This document shows positions 1 to 8,397 of a stretch of 64,000 nt of DNA, piece after piece. Every line of letters starts with the position of its first letter. Positions within the stretch are counted from its first letter, which is position 1. The position numbers were made by a program, and so were the translations under genes. The stretch is taken from assembly GCA_028707125.1 (NCBI GenBank), contig JAQTUX010000001.1, positions 837,950 through 901,949 on the forward strand, in the 5' to 3' direction. This DNA comes from Candidatus Omnitrophota bacterium (GTDB taxonomy: Bacteria > Omnitrophota > Gorgyraeia > Gygaellales > JAQTUX01). The notes beneath the pieces are model-generated. The model saw nothing but the letters and a program-made list of their open reading frames with translations. It was not told where the DNA came from and made no database searches.

Positions 1-33
1 AAGAAACAGGCCGACGCTGAAGCCAAGAAATAA
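1..33 (+). CDS. 3' end of an upstream gene (partial)
   Basis: Only the last ten codons and a TAA stop are in the window, read in the frame starting at base 1. The visible tail is rich in Lys and Ala (ends EAKK). Nothing can be said about function. It ends 20 bases before the ftsK start on the same strand, so it could share a transcript with ftsK. Confidence 0.4.
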   Translation, partial: KKQADAEAKK

Positions 34-53
34 ACAGATGCACCCCCTTTACG

Positions 54-2258
54 ATGAAGGACAGGCATACGAGAGAGATCAAGACAATACTTCTGCTTGC
101 CTCAGGTATAATACTGCTGGCCAGCGTAATTTCTTATAATCCTTCAGACCTCGCTTTTTTCACCTCATCGCCGAATATGCCCGCAAAGAATTTTGTGCGC
201 GTATTCGGCGCTTATCTTTCAGCCGCGCTTTTTTTCCTTATAGGATGGGCCGCGTATGTCCTGCCCTTTCTCGTATTTTACTGGGCAGCCAGGGTGTTCA
301 AGGGCAAAGCGCCGAATTTACGGGCGGTTAAGGTCCTGGGCGCGGCAGTGCTGTTTATGTCCTTGAGTTCTTTGCTGGCGATGTGCGGCATAAGGGAGGG
401 CAATGCTATTTTTGCCAGGGGGGGCCTGTTAGGTTTTGCCTCTTCGGCGTTTATGGTGAGATACTTCGGGAATTTCGGCGCGGCCACCGTTTTTCTCGCC
501 CTCGGCACGCTTTCCTTTATACTGGCTACCGACTATCTTGCTTCTCATATATTGTCCGGGTTCAGCACGCTTTACGCCTCTTTGCTTTCCATCTTGAATT
601 ATGGTAATAGAGTGATCAGGGTCTCTCCGCGGTTTAAGAAGATCAACGCCAGCAGGCCGCCCGAAGAGGCAAGGGCAGAGGAAGCGGCAAAGCCGCGTCC
701 GGCCGCCGCCAGGGAGGAATTGCCGTTAAAGCCGAGGATAGAGATCAAGGTGAAAGAGCAGAAACAGCCGGCGAAAATAAAGATCCCCGAAATGAAGATC
801 GGCGACTATAAGCTTCCTTCTCTGGCGCTGTTGGATTCTCCTCCGCCAATAGGCGAGCGTCAGTTAAGAGGCGATCTTACTTCTAACGCGAGGATACTGG
901 AGGAGACCCTGTCTGACTTCGGCATATCCGTGAAGGTCACCGATATAGAAAGGGGCCCTGTCATTACCCGCTATGAATTGGAGCCCGCGCCCGGCGTCAA
1001 GGTGCAGAAGATCACAAGCTTGGGAGATGACATAGCGCTTGCCCTGAAAGCCCAGTCGGTGAGGATAGTGGCGCCCATACCCGGTAAGGCGAGAGTGGGC
1101 ATTGAGGTGCCCAACGCGCAGAGCAGCTTAGTATACTTACAGGAAGTTCTTTCTTCTAAAGAATACCTTGCTTCTGATTCCAAGCTTACCCTTGTTTTAG
1201 GAAAAGATATAGCGGGGAAATCCGTGATAGCAGACCTCGGGGAGATGCCGCATCTTCTTATCGCCGGGACTACCGGCTCGGGAAAGACGGTTTGCGTCAA
1301 TAGCTTGATCATGTCCATCCTGTTCAAGTCCACCCCGCGCGAGGTAAAACTGTTGATGGTTGACCCAAAAATGGTTGAGCTCGCCCCTTATAACGGGCTG
1401 CCGCATTTGCTCTGTCCGGTGGTTACAAACGCGAAAAAGGCGTCCAACGCCCTGAACTGGGTCGTGGCGGAGATGGAGGAGCGCTATAAACTGCTGGCAG
1501 GTTTAGGCGTAAGGAATATAGCTTCTTATAATGAAAAGTCCGAGTCGCTTATGCCTTATATAGTGGTAATAATAGATGAACTGGCCGACCTTATGGTGGT
1601 CGCCCAGGAACAGATCGAAGACGCGATAACGCGCCTGGCGCAGCTTTCCCGCGCCGTAGGCATTCATCTTTTGCTGGCGACGCAGAGGCCGTCCGTTGAC
1701 GTCATAACCGGCGTCATAAAGGCGAATTTTCCCGCGAGGATCTCTTTTCAGGTCGCCTCCAAGGTCGATTCAAGGACGGTGCTTGACGCTAACGGAGCGG
1801 ATAAGCTTTTGGGCAGGGGGGATATGCTTTTCCTGTCGCCCGGAGAGTCAAAATTGATCAGGGCGCAGGGCAGCCTTATAAAGGATAAAGAGATAGAGCG
1901 CGTAGTTGATTTCATAAAATCACAGAGCCAGCCCGTATATGAAGAGGCGATCCTGAAGGAACAGGAGAGGTCTTCCGTATCGGGAGGCATTAAAGACGAG
2001 CTTTACGATGAGGCGGTGCGGCTGATAATGCAAAGCGGCCACGCCTCGGTTTCCATACTGCAGAGAAGAATGCGGTTGGGTTATACCCGTGCCGCCCGCC
2101 TTATAGATATGATGGAGGAGAGCGGATTGCTCGGGCCTTATCAGGGCTCCAAGCCAAGGGAAATCCTGATCAACAGGGAGGAGTGGCTTAGAGAGAACCT
2201 CAATAAAGAAGGCGCCTCAAAGGATGAAGACCAGATAGGCGCCGCGGAGGAAAACTGA
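54..2258 (+). CDS. ftsK: DNA translocase FtsK
   Basis: FtsK is a membrane-anchored, ATP-driven DNA pump that clears chromosome ends from the closing septum and activates Xer recombination at dif. The 734-aa product has about four hydrophobic segments in residues 10-175, a charged Pro/Lys-rich linker (about 200-270), then the motor domain. The Walker A loop GTTGSGKT is at residues 405-412 with Lys411, and the Walker B acidic pair is at Asp508-Glu509 in VVIIDELADL. The C-terminal gamma winged helix, which reads KOPS orientation sequences, lies at about 648-705. The linker is short compared with E. coli FtsK, as in most bacteria outside the enterics. An XerC/D-type recombinase gene lies at 14883, a natural partner. 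The RodZ-like gene follows after three bases. Confidence 0.95.
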   Translation: MKDRHTREIKTILLLASGIILLASVISYNPSDLAFFTSSPNMPAKNFVRVFGAYLSAALFFLIGWAAYVLPFLVFYWAARVFKGKAPNLRAVKVLGAAVLFMSLSSLLAMCGIREGNAIFARGGLLGFASSAFMVRYFGNFGAATVFLALGTLSFILATDYLASHILSGFSTLYASLLSILNYGNRVIRVSPRFKKINASRPPEEARAEEAAKPRPAAAREELPLKPRIEIKVKEQKQPAKIKIPEMKIGDYKLPSLALLDSPPPIGERQLRGDLTSNARILEETLSDFGISVKVTDIERGPVITRYELEPAPGVKVQKITSLGDDIALALKAQSVRIVAPIPGKARVGIEVPNAQSSLVYLQEVLSSKEYLASDSKLTLVLGKDIAGKSVIADLGEMPHLLIAGTTGSGKTVCVNSLIMSILFKSTPREVKLLMVDPKMVELAPYNGLPHLLCPVVTNAKKASNALNWVVAEMEERYKLLAGLGVRNIASYNEKSESLMPYIVVIIDELADLMVVAQEQIEDAITRLAQLSRAVGIHLLLATQRPSVDVITGVIKANFPARISFQVASKVDSRTVLDANGADKLLGRGDMLFLSPGESKLIRAQGSLIKDKEIERVVDFIKSQSQPVYEEAILKEQERSSVSGGIKDELYDEAVRLIMQSGHASVSILQRRMRLGYTRAARLIDMMEESGLLGPYQGSKPREILINREEWLRENLNKEGASKDEDQIGAAEEN

Positions 2259-2261
2259 TAT

Positions 2262-2984
2262 ATGGATACCATCGGCATTGTCTTAAGACAGAAGAGGGAG
2301 GAACTCGGTTTAAGCCTGAGCGACGCGGCGAAGAAGACCAAGATCCATATAAATATCCTGAAGGCGCTGGAAGAGGACAGGTTTGAAGGCATAAGCCCCG
2401 TATACGTCAAAGGATTCTTAAAGATCTATTCCCGCCTGCTTGGCCTGAATGAGAGAGAGGTAATAGACAAATATTCTTCTCTTCAGGTGGAACAGGAGAC
2501 ATTTGATTTTGAAAAACAAAAAGAACCCAAAAAAGAAGATACGGCCTTAAGCAAGATCGATTACCGCCTTGCCGCTAAGGCCGCTGCCGGTGTCGTTGTT
2601 TTGTTATTGCTGTTTTTTATGGTTTCTAAAGCCGCCAGGTTTATCGGCTCTCACCGCGCCAGGAAGCCTGTCAGGGTAAGAACTGCCTCTCCAAGAGCCG
2701 GTCTCATCCCCATAAATAAAACCAATATATTAAAATTAAGCGTGCTCGTAAAGGAGGACAGCTGGGTCAAGGTGAAGGCGGACGGCAGGACGGTCTTTCA
2801 GAATGTGCTTAAACGCGGGAAGACCGAGGTCTGGCAGGCAAAAGATAAAATAGAGCTCTCCCTGGGCAATGCCGGCGCGACAGAACTTGAGGTAAACGGC
2901 AAGATCATTTCCGGCCTGGGCAGGCGCGGACAGGTGATCAAGTCGATCCTGATCACAAAAGAGGGGCTGGAAATAAAAGGTTAA
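2262..2984 (+). CDS. RodZ-like membrane HTH protein
   Basis: The 240-aa product has an N-terminal Cro/C1-type helix-turn-helix of the HTH_25 kind (residues about 5-70, with LRQKREELGLSLSDAAKKT). A basic/acidic linker follows, then one transmembrane segment (about residues 105-125), then a periplasmic beta-rich domain of the DUF4115 type at 155-240. This is the architecture of RodZ, the transmembrane adaptor that links MreB filaments to the cell-wall elongation machinery. The start lies three bases after the ftsK stop, so the two are probably co-translated. A rimO gene downstream matches a common bacterial order (ftsK-rodZ-rimO-pgsA). Function by family; MreB itself is encoded at 52165. Confidence 0.8.
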   Translation: MDTIGIVLRQKREELGLSLSDAAKKTKIHINILKALEEDRFEGISPVYVKGFLKIYSRLLGLNEREVIDKYSSLQVEQETFDFEKQKEPKKEDTALSKIDYRLAAKAAAGVVVLLLLFFMVSKAARFIGSHRARKPVRVRTASPRAGLIPINKTNILKLSVLVKEDSWVKVKADGRTVFQNVLKRGKTEVWQAKDKIELSLGNAGATELEVNGKIISGLGRRGQVIKSILITKEGLEIKG

Positions 2985-2989
2985 TTTAT

Positions 2990-3112
2990 AATGACCAATG
3001 TCCAAGCTCCAATGACGAATGAAATCACAATGACCCAAATCCCAAATAGAAAATACAAATTGGGTATTGGGATTTGGACATTCATTCGTCATTGGGATTT
3101 GGTAATTGTGAC
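2990..3112. repeat. Long imperfect hairpin repeat between rodZ-like and rimO
   Basis: The gap between two otherwise packed genes is filled by an inverted repeat. CAATGACGAATGAA at 3010-3023 is mirrored by TTCATTCGTCATTG at 3081-3094. Inside it CCAAATCCCAA (3035-3045) pairs with TTGGGATTTGG (3067-3077). The wording (CCAATGACCAATGTCCAA, GGGATTTGG) is the style of low-complexity dispersed repeats seen in several uncultured bacterial phyla. It could fold into a stem-loop in the transcript and decouple rimO from ftsK-rodZ. No poly-T tract makes it a classical terminator. Confidence 0.75.
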
Positions 3113-3116
3113 TTAA

Positions 3117-4388
3117 ATGAAGAGCGAAATGAAAGTCGGTATATTAAGCTTAGGCTGCCCGCGCAACCTGGTGGATTCCGAAACCATGCTGGGGCGGCTT
3201 AAGTCCAAAAACCGCAGGATCGTAGATATAAAAGATGCCGACGTGGCGATCGTGAACACCTGCGCGTTCATTGAGGATGCTAAAAGAGAATCGATAGACG
3301 CCATCCTGAATTTGATAGGCCTGAAGAGGGAAGGCGCGATCAGGAAGATCATTGTCGCCGGCTGCCTGGCACAGCGTTACCCCGAAGAGCTTAGAAAAAA
3401 CTTCAAAGAGGTAGACGCGTTTGTCGGTACATTAAATATCAATCATAACGAGATCAACCGTTATCTGCTCACCCCGCGCCACTCTGTTTATCTCAAGATA
3501 TCCGAAGGATGCGCTAATAAATGCAGTTACTGCGTGATACCCGCCATAAAAGGGCCTTTTGTCAGCAGGGGTATGGCGTCTATAATCAATGAAGTGCGGC
3601 GCCTGGACAGGCTCGGCGTAAAGGAGCTCAATATAGTCGGCCAGGACATAACGCTCTACGGCAGGGATATCTTCGGCAGGCCGTCTTTGGCCGGATTGTT
3701 AAAGAAGATCGTTGCCGCGGCCGACAATATCAAGTGGATACGCCTGCTTTATATGAATCCGGAGCGGCTTGACGATGAGCTGATAGAGGTTATAGGCGGC
3801 GAGCCGAAGATCTGTAAATATATTGATATGCCCCTTCAGCATATCAATGACAGGATATTGAAATTGATGAACAGGAACACGAGCAGGAAGCGGATAACGT
3901 CTTTGATCAGGAAGATAAGAAAGGCCGTGCCGGGCGCCGCCTTGAGGACTTCGCTGATAGCCGGTTTTCCCTCCGAGACAAAAAAGGAATTTGAGGAACT
4001 GGTTGATTTTATCGGAGAGGTTAAATTTGAGCGCCTGGGAGCGTTTATCTATTCCCGGGAGGAAGGCACGGCAGCGTATCATCTTAAGGGCCAGGTCCCT
4101 CAGAAAACGAAAGAGGAGCGGTTTGACAGGATCATGGCCGCGCAGCAGGAGATAGCCAAAGGAGTAAACTCCGGGTTCATAAACAAGGAGATAGACGCGT
4201 TGATCGAAGAGAAAGACGCGAAGGATGCCGGCCTGTACCTGGCGCGGTCTCAGTATGACGCGCCTGAAGTGGACGGGATCGTGTATGTGCGTTCTCAAAA
4301 AAAGCTTAAGCCCGGAGATCTGGTAAGGGCCAGGATAGAAGATACGCTTGAATACGATTTAGTGGCGCGATATGAACCTTCCCAATAA
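3117..4388 (+). CDS. rimO: Ribosomal protein S12 methylthiotransferase RimO
   Basis: RimO is a radical SAM enzyme with two 4Fe-4S clusters that adds a methylthio group to an Asp of ribosomal protein S12. The 423-aa product has the N-terminal UPF0004 domain, with cluster cysteines in SLGCPRNLVDSE, VNTCAF and AGCLAQRYP. The radical SAM domain has CxxxCxxC in EGCANKCSYCVIP, and there is a C-terminal TRAM-like region. The SLGCPRNLVDSE start favours RimO over the related tRNA enzyme MiaB. A second Met four codons in (3129) is an alternative start. The gene overlaps pgsA by 17 bases. Confidence 0.9.
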   Translation: MKSEMKVGILSLGCPRNLVDSETMLGRLKSKNRRIVDIKDADVAIVNTCAFIEDAKRESIDAILNLIGLKREGAIRKIIVAGCLAQRYPEELRKNFKEVDAFVGTLNINHNEINRYLLTPRHSVYLKISEGCANKCSYCVIPAIKGPFVSRGMASIINEVRRLDRLGVKELNIVGQDITLYGRDIFGRPSLAGLLKKIVAAADNIKWIRLLYMNPERLDDELIEVIGGEPKICKYIDMPLQHINDRILKLMNRNTSRKRITSLIRKIRKAVPGAALRTSLIAGFPSETKKEFEELVDFIGEVKFERLGAFIYSREEGTAAYHLKGQVPQKTKEERFDRIMAAQQEIAKGVNSGFINKEIDALIEEKDAKDAGLYLARSQYDAPEVDGIVYVRSQKKLKPGDLVRARIEDTLEYDLVARYEPSQ

Positions 4389-4950
4389 ACTTACTATTTC
4401 CAGAATTTTCCTCACCTTTATATTCCTCTATCTTTTATTCCGCCAAAGCATCGGCGGCAAAGCCGCCGCCCTTGTAATATTCGTATTCGCGGCAGCGTCC
4501 GATCTGTTTGACGGATGGATCGCCAAAAAGCGCAATATGGTCACCGATTTCGGCAAGATAATGGACCCCATAGCGGATAAGATACTGGTGCTTGGGGCGT
4601 TCATTGCCTTCGTGAAGCTCGATCTGATAGATGTGTGGATGGTCGTGGTGATCATAGTAAGGGAGTTGATAATCACTCATCTTCGGCTTTATGCCCTGAC
4701 GCAGAAAAAAGTAATGGCCGCGGAAAGGGCGGGTAAGCATAAGACGGTATCGCAAATGGTAGCCATATTCACGATCCTTTGCTACCTTTTATTCAAGGAA
4801 ATACTGGTAGGTTTTGGTATATGGGGCGCCGGCTGGGAGCGTTCCTTCAGCGTAGGCATATACCTGCTTATGCTGGTCACGGTGGTGCTTACTCTTATTT
4901 CCGGCCTGTCTTATTTCTGGCGCAATAGAAAACTTATAGTATCAAAATAA
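4372..4950 (+). CDS. pgsA: CDP-diacylglycerol--glycerol-3-phosphate 3-phosphatidyltransferase
   Basis: PgsA makes phosphatidylglycerol phosphate from CDP-diacylglycerol and glycerol-3-phosphate in the inner membrane. The 192-aa protein has about five hydrophobic segments and the CDP-alcohol phosphotransferase signature: DLFDG, then GKIMD and PIAD, with the spaced Asp residues intact. The position usually held by Arg in the DGxxAR part is Lys (IAKKRN), a conservative change. It starts inside the end of rimO and is followed two bases later by pgpA, which acts on its product. Together they make phosphatidylglycerol. Confidence 0.9.
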   Translation: MNLPNKLTISRIFLTFIFLYLLFRQSIGGKAAALVIFVFAAASDLFDGWIAKKRNMVTDFGKIMDPIADKILVLGAFIAFVKLDLIDVWMVVVIIVRELIITHLRLYALTQKKVMAAERAGKHKTVSQMVAIFTILCYLLFKEILVGFGIWGAGWERSFSVGIYLLMLVTVVLTLISGLSYFWRNRKLIVSK

Positions 4951-4952
4951 AA

Positions 4953-5414
4953 GTGTTATTGACCGCGGCCAAACTGATCTCTACGGGTTTTTTTCTGGGT
5001 TTTTGCCCTGTTATGCCGGGGACTGTCGGGAGCCTGGCTGGGTTAGGGCTGTCGTTTTTTCTCAATGGGCATTCTTTTATACAGTGGTTAATTTTATTGC
5101 TGCTGTTTATCGCTGGCGTATGGTCGGCATCAGCGGCCGAGAGGGCGCTGCGGAAAAATGACCCGCCTCAAGTAATAGTTGACGAAATCTTTGCGATGCT
5201 GCTTATCGCGGCATTTCTGCCGCGCAATACCGCGGTATTGCTTGCCGCATTTGTACTTTTCCGCGTTTTTGACATACTCAAACCTCCGCCGATCAAAAAG
5301 ATCCAGGGCCTTCATGCCGGTATCGGCATTATGCTGGATGACGTTGTAGCTGGTATTTATACGGTGGCGGTTATTCAGATAGCGCTTAAATTTGCCCTGA
5401 AGAGGGTTTCGTAG
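4953..5414 (+). CDS. pgpA: Phosphatidylglycerophosphatase A
   Basis: PgpA removes the phosphate from phosphatidylglycerol phosphate, the product of the gene just upstream. The 153-aa protein carries the family landmarks PGTVGS near residue 23, VVDEIFAM-type acidic motif (IVDEIFAMLL), RVFDILKPPPI and GIMLDDVVAGIY, with three to four membrane segments. Translation starts at GTG 4953, two bases after the pgsA stop, because no ATG fits the conserved N-terminus. Its 3' end overlaps the convergent thpR by 40 bases, so the two transcripts must run into each other. Confidence 0.9.
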   Translation: MLLTAAKLISTGFFLGFCPVMPGTVGSLAGLGLSFFLNGHSFIQWLILLLLFIAGVWSASAAERALRKNDPPQVIVDEIFAMLLIAAFLPRNTAVLLAAFVLFRVFDILKPPPIKKIQGLHAGIGIMLDDVVAGIYTVAVIQIALKFALKRVS

Positions 5415-5962
5415 ATTGAGCCTTTGGGGGTAAGCGTGCTTTTGATAAGAGAAAGGGAAGATACCCTGAATGACCTGCCTGCTCCGGAGAAATGATCCTT
5501 CCTTGATTTTATTTCGTCAGCCAGTTTTAAGAGGTTCAGTGAAGAACGCACCCTGCCTAATGTCAGATGTGATTTGAACTCTCTTTTTTCTTTGGGAAAT
5601 CCCAACCGTTGCATTTCTTCCTCAATTGCCTGAGCGATCCTGCCGCAGGCATTTTCTTTGTCTTTGAGCCCTGCCCAGACCACCCGCGGAGAGCCTCCCG
5701 GAGGGAATGTGCCAAGGCCGGAAAGAGTTGCCTCAAACGCGCTGAAACCGGCCGCGATCTTACTTAATGACTCATTTATTTTATCCAGCGCGGCCACGTC
5801 CGTATCGCCGAGGAATTTTAAGGTGAGATGGATATTGTCCGGCTCCACCCATTTTACGTCCGCTCCGGTTTTTTTAAGCATATGCTGCAGTTCTTCAAGG
5901 GCGTCTTTGATTTCTTGCGGGAGCTCAATCGCGATAAATGCTCTTATTGTTTCTTCAGGCAT
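5375..5962 (-). CDS. thpR: RNA 2',3'-cyclic phosphodiesterase (2'-5' RNA ligase family)
   Basis: This 195-aa product belongs to the 2H phosphoesterase family (LigT/ThpR), soluble enzymes that open 2',3'-cyclic phosphates at RNA ends and can reversibly join 2'-5' linkages. Both catalytic HxT motifs are present: HLTLKFLG in the N-terminal half and HLTLGRV in the C-terminal half. The start RAFIAIELPQEIK is typical. It is transcribed leftward, downstream of pncC with which it overlaps by 19 bases; this pncC-thpR pairing is common in bacteria. The 3' end overlaps pgpA on the other strand. Confidence 0.9.
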   Translation of the reverse strand: MPEETIRAFIAIELPQEIKDALEELQHMLKKTGADVKWVEPDNIHLTLKFLGDTDVAALDKINESLSKIAAGFSAFEATLSGLGTFPPGGSPRVVWAGLKDKENACGRIAQAIEEEMQRLGFPKEKREFKSHLTLGRVRSSLNLLKLADEIKSRKDHFSGAGRSFRVSSLSLIKSTLTPKGSIYETLFRANLSAI

Positions 5963-6420
5963 TTTAAGATCAGTTTTAAGGCCGAATCAGCTGACTTGTT
6001 CTTGATCTGAAGGCGGGTTCCGGAGAATTTAAATTTATTACAGGCAGATCTGCCCTTATAATTTACACAGACGAACACAGTGCCTACGGGCTTAGCCTTT
6101 GTCCCGCCGGAAGGCCCGGCAGTGCCGGTTATGCTTACGCCGACAACGCTGCCGCCTTTTTTCTTCACGTTTTTTGCCATACATACGGCGCATTGGCTGC
6201 TTACCGCCCCGTATTTCTTGATCAAGGAGCCGGGCACGCCCAGAAGTGTTGTCTTGGCCTGGTTAGAATAGGCGACGACCCCCAGTTTGAAGAATCTTGA
6301 GGCGCCGCTTACGTTGGTTATCCTATGGGCAAGCAGGCCCCCTGTGCAGGACTCGGCAATGCTTAGGGTGAGGCCGTTTCTTGTGAAGGCCTCTTTGATC
6401 TTGTTTTCTAACGCGGCCAT
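5944..6420 (-). CDS. pncC: CinA C-terminal domain protein (nicotinamide-nucleotide amidase)
   Basis: The 158-aa product is a stand-alone CinA C-terminal domain, which in characterised members deamidates nicotinamide mononucleotide for pyridine-nucleotide recycling. The signature AESCTGGLLAHRIT is near residue 20, and ITGTAGPSGGT with the following KPVGTVFV are present. A longer reading frame continues upstream to 6534, but the conserved protein begins at ATG 6420. The extra codons would run through the divergent promoter and the FMN riboswitch. A perfect TATAAT on the minus strand lies only 6 bases before this ATG, so the message may be leaderless. Confidence 0.85.
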   Translation of the reverse strand: MAALENKIKEAFTRNGLTLSIAESCTGGLLAHRITNVSGASRFFKLGVVAYSNQAKTTLLGVPGSLIKKYGAVSSQCAVCMAKNVKKKGGSVVGVSITGTAGPSGGTKAKPVGTVFVCVNYKGRSACNKFKFSGTRLQIKNKSADSALKLILKCLKKQ

Positions 6421-6426
6421 AGGCCT

Positions 6427-6455
6427 ATTATACCACAGGCGATATTTCTTGACAT
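6427..6455 (-). promoter_or_regulatory. Promoter of pncC-thpR (leaderless)
   Basis: On the minus strand TATAAT occupies 6432-6427, and a weak -35 (ATGTCA, 4 of 6 matches to TTGACA) lies 17 bases upstream at 6455-6450. Transcription would begin about at the ATG at 6420, leaving no room for a ribosome binding site. The -35 overlaps the -35 of the divergent rib promoter, so polymerase binding should be mutually exclusive. Confidence 0.55.
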
Positions 6456-6476
6456 AGAGATTTTCCCTGATATAAT
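6449..6476 (+). promoter_or_regulatory. Sigma-70 promoter of the rib operon
   Basis: TTGACA (6449-6454) and TATAAT (6471-6476) are both perfect consensus hexamers with a 16-base spacer. The transcript start would fall a few bases before the FMN riboswitch at about 6486, exactly where a riboswitch-controlled leader should begin. Confidence 0.85.
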
Positions 6477-6485
6477 AAAACTTGT

Positions 6486-6640
6486 CTTCGGGGTAGGGTG
6501 AGATTCCCGACTGGTGGTTGCGCAGAAAGCGCACACCGGCGCTTCCTTTAGCGCCGGGTGTTATAGCCCACGAGTTCGCTGATAGGCGAGCAGAACCGGT
6601 GAAATGCCGGTGCCAATGGTAAAGTCCAGATGGAAGAAGG
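6486..6640 (+). ncRNA. FMN riboswitch (RFN element)
   Basis: The leader matches the conserved FMN aptamer core in order: GGGTAGGGTGAGATTCCC, ACTGGTGGT, a variable hairpin GCGCC..., AGCCCACGAG, GCAGAACCGGTGAAATGCCGG, TGCCAATGGTAAAGTCCAGATGG-type 3' core, closing with GAAGAAG that pairs with CTTC at the 5' end. It precedes ribBA and therefore senses FMN, the end product made by the downstream genes together with ribF. It is followed at 6670 by an intrinsic terminator, so FMN binding is expected to terminate transcription early. Confidence 0.95.
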
Positions 6641-6669
6641 CAGGCGGCATCAGGTTTGATGTCGGGAAG

Positions 6670-6698
6670 CCCCGAAGAATTTTCGGGGTTATTTTTTT
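6670..6698 (+). terminator. Intrinsic terminator of the FMN riboswitch expression platform
   Basis: CCCCGAA (6670-6676) pairs with TTCGGGG (6682-6688) across a 5-base loop and is followed by TTATTTTTTT. It lies 30 bases after the aptamer and just before the ribBA ribosome binding site (GGGAGA at 6699-6704), as expected for ligand-dependent attenuation. Confidence 0.85.
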
Positions 6699-6711
6699 GG
6701 GAGAATAAAAT

Positions 6712-7914
6712 ATGAAATTCAATGAGATTCCGGAGATAATTGAAGAACTGAAATCAGGCAGAATGGTCATCGTTGTTGATGATGAGGACAGGGAGAATGA
6801 AGGGGACCTTGTAATGGCCGCCTCATCTGTCAACGCCGAGGCGATAAATTTTATGGCCACGCACGGCAAAGGCCTGATCTGCGTGCCTATGGAGGCGGGG
6901 CGGCTGAACGAATTGAATATCCACCCGATGTCTTCATACAACGACAGGTTCAGGACCGGCTGGATGGTCTCTGTGGATGCCGCTTCAGGCATCACTACCG
7001 GAATATCCGCCGCGGACAGGGCAAGGACGGTACAGGTCTTGATCGGCCCCGGATCGCGGCCCGAAGACATAGTGCGCGGCGGGCATATCTTTCCGCTTAA
7101 GGCAAGCAACGGCGGCGTGCTTGTGCGCGCGGGCCATACAGAGGCATGCGTTGATCTGATGCGGCTGTCTTCTTTGTATCCTGCAGGCGTGATCTGCGAG
7201 ATCATGAACTCGGACGGCACAATGGCCCGGTTCAATGATTTGGCAGAGTTTTCCAGGAAGCACGGTTTAAAGATATGCAGCATAGCCGGTCTTATCCAGT
7301 ACCGCCGCCGCTCTGAGAAGCTGGTTAAAAGGGCGGCGCGGGCCAAGCTCCCCACGGAATTCGGCGAGTTTGATCTGATACTTTACAGCACCGAGATAGA
7401 CAGTAGCTATCACACGGCTTTGGTAAGATCGCTTAAGGCCAACGATAGTGATCCGGTTTTAGTCAGGGTGCACTCGGAATGTTTGACAGGCGACGTGTTC
7501 TCTTCTTTAAGATGCGACTGCGGCAGGCAGCTTAAGATCGCCATGGAGATGATAGGCAAGGCAGGCAGCGGCGTAATATTGTATATGAACCAGGAGGGCA
7601 GGGGTATCGGACTTCTGGGTAAGATAAAGGCCTATGCCCTGCAGGACGGCGGTATGGATACGGTTGAAGCAAACCACGCATTGGGATTCGGCGCGGACCT
7701 GCGGGATTATGGTATAGGCGCGCAGATCCTGGTAGACCTGGGCATTAAGAATATACGGCTGATCACCAATAATCCAAAAAAAATTGTGGGGTTGGAGGGT
7801 TATGATTTGAAGGTGGTCGAAAGGGTGCCGCTTGAGATAAAGCCGAACCCCGCGAATTACAAGTATCTTAAGACAAAGAAAGAGAAATTGGGGCACGAAC
7901 TGACATTGGAGTAA
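6712..7914 (+). CDS. ribBA: Bifunctional DHBP synthase / GTP cyclohydrolase II
   Basis: RibBA catalyses both entry reactions of riboflavin synthesis. The N-terminal half (about 1-200) makes 3,4-dihydroxy-2-butanone 4-phosphate from ribulose 5-phosphate, shown by [10 protein letters not shown] near residue 22 and GHTEACVDL. The C-terminal half (about 205-400) opens GTP, shown by the zinc-binding [15 protein letters not shown] and [11 protein letters not shown]. Length (400 aa) is normal. The gene is first behind the FMN riboswitch, with GGGAGA seven bases before the ATG. Both domains keep their metal and zinc ligands, so both activities are expected. Confidence 0.96.
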   Translation: MKFNEIPEIIEELKSGRMVIVVDDEDRENEGDLVMAASSVNAEAINFMATHGKGLICVPMEAGRLNELNIHPMSSYNDRFRTGWMVSVDAASGITTGISAADRARTVQVLIGPGSRPEDIVRGGHIFPLKASNGGVLVRAGHTEACVDLMRLSSLYPAGVICEIMNSDGTMARFNDLAEFSRKHGLKICSIAGLIQYRRRSEKLVKRAARAKLPTEFGEFDLILYSTEIDSSYHTALVRSLKANDSDPVLVRVHSECLTGDVFSSLRCDCGRQLKIAMEMIGKAGSGVILYMNQEGRGIGLLGKIKAYALQDGGMDTVEANHALGFGADLRDYGIGAQILVDLGIKNIRLITNNPKKIVGLEGYDLKVVERVPLEIKPNPANYKYLKTKKEKLGHELTLE

Positions 7915-7930
7915 GAATAAGGAGGGAGCG

Positions 7931-8395
7931 ATGGTAAAGATAGTAGAAGGTAATCTGATAGCAAAGGGAAAGAAATTCAGCATTGTCGCATCAAGGTTCA
8001 ACGATTTTGTCACAAAGGAGCTCGTGAGGGGCTGCCTGGATACATTAGTGCGCCATGGAGCGGATGACGCGGACGTAAAAGTGGTATGGGTGCCGGGGGC
8101 GTTTGAGATACCCGCGGTTGCCGATAAGCTGGCCGCGGGAAAGTCAAGCGACGCGGTGATCTGCCTCGGCACGGTCATCAGGGGCGCTACTCCGCATTTT
8201 GAATTTGTGGCAAGCGAATGCGCCAAAGGCGTAGCCAACGTGTCTTTAAAGACGGGCAAACCCGTAATATTCGGGGTCATCACAGCTGATACCATTGAAC
8301 AGGCAATTGAGCGCGCCGGAACAAAGGACGGCAACAAAGGCAGGGACGCGGCCTTAAATGCCATAGAAATGGCAAATCTTATAGATAAGATATAG
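7931..8395 (+). CDS. ribH: 6,7-dimethyl-8-ribityllumazine synthase
   Basis: RibH joins the RibA/RibB branches to make lumazine, the substrate of riboflavin synthase, usually in 60-subunit or pentameric shells. The 154-aa product shows [22 protein letters not shown] and [14 protein letters not shown], plus [15 protein letters not shown] at the C-terminus. A strong ribosome binding site (AAGGAGGG) precedes ATG 7931. nusB follows after two bases, a very widespread ribH-nusB pairing. Confidence 0.95.
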   Translation: MVKIVEGNLIAKGKKFSIVASRFNDFVTKELVRGCLDTLVRHGADDADVKVVWVPGAFEIPAVADKLAAGKSSDAVICLGTVIRGATPHFEFVASECAKGVANVSLKTGKPVIFGVITADTIEQAIERAGTKDGNKGRDAALNAIEMANLIDKI

Positions 8396-8397
8396 GC

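Noticed and set aside
6421-6534. Longer pncC start at 6534
   Set aside because: The extension would encode the riboswitch and promoter region.
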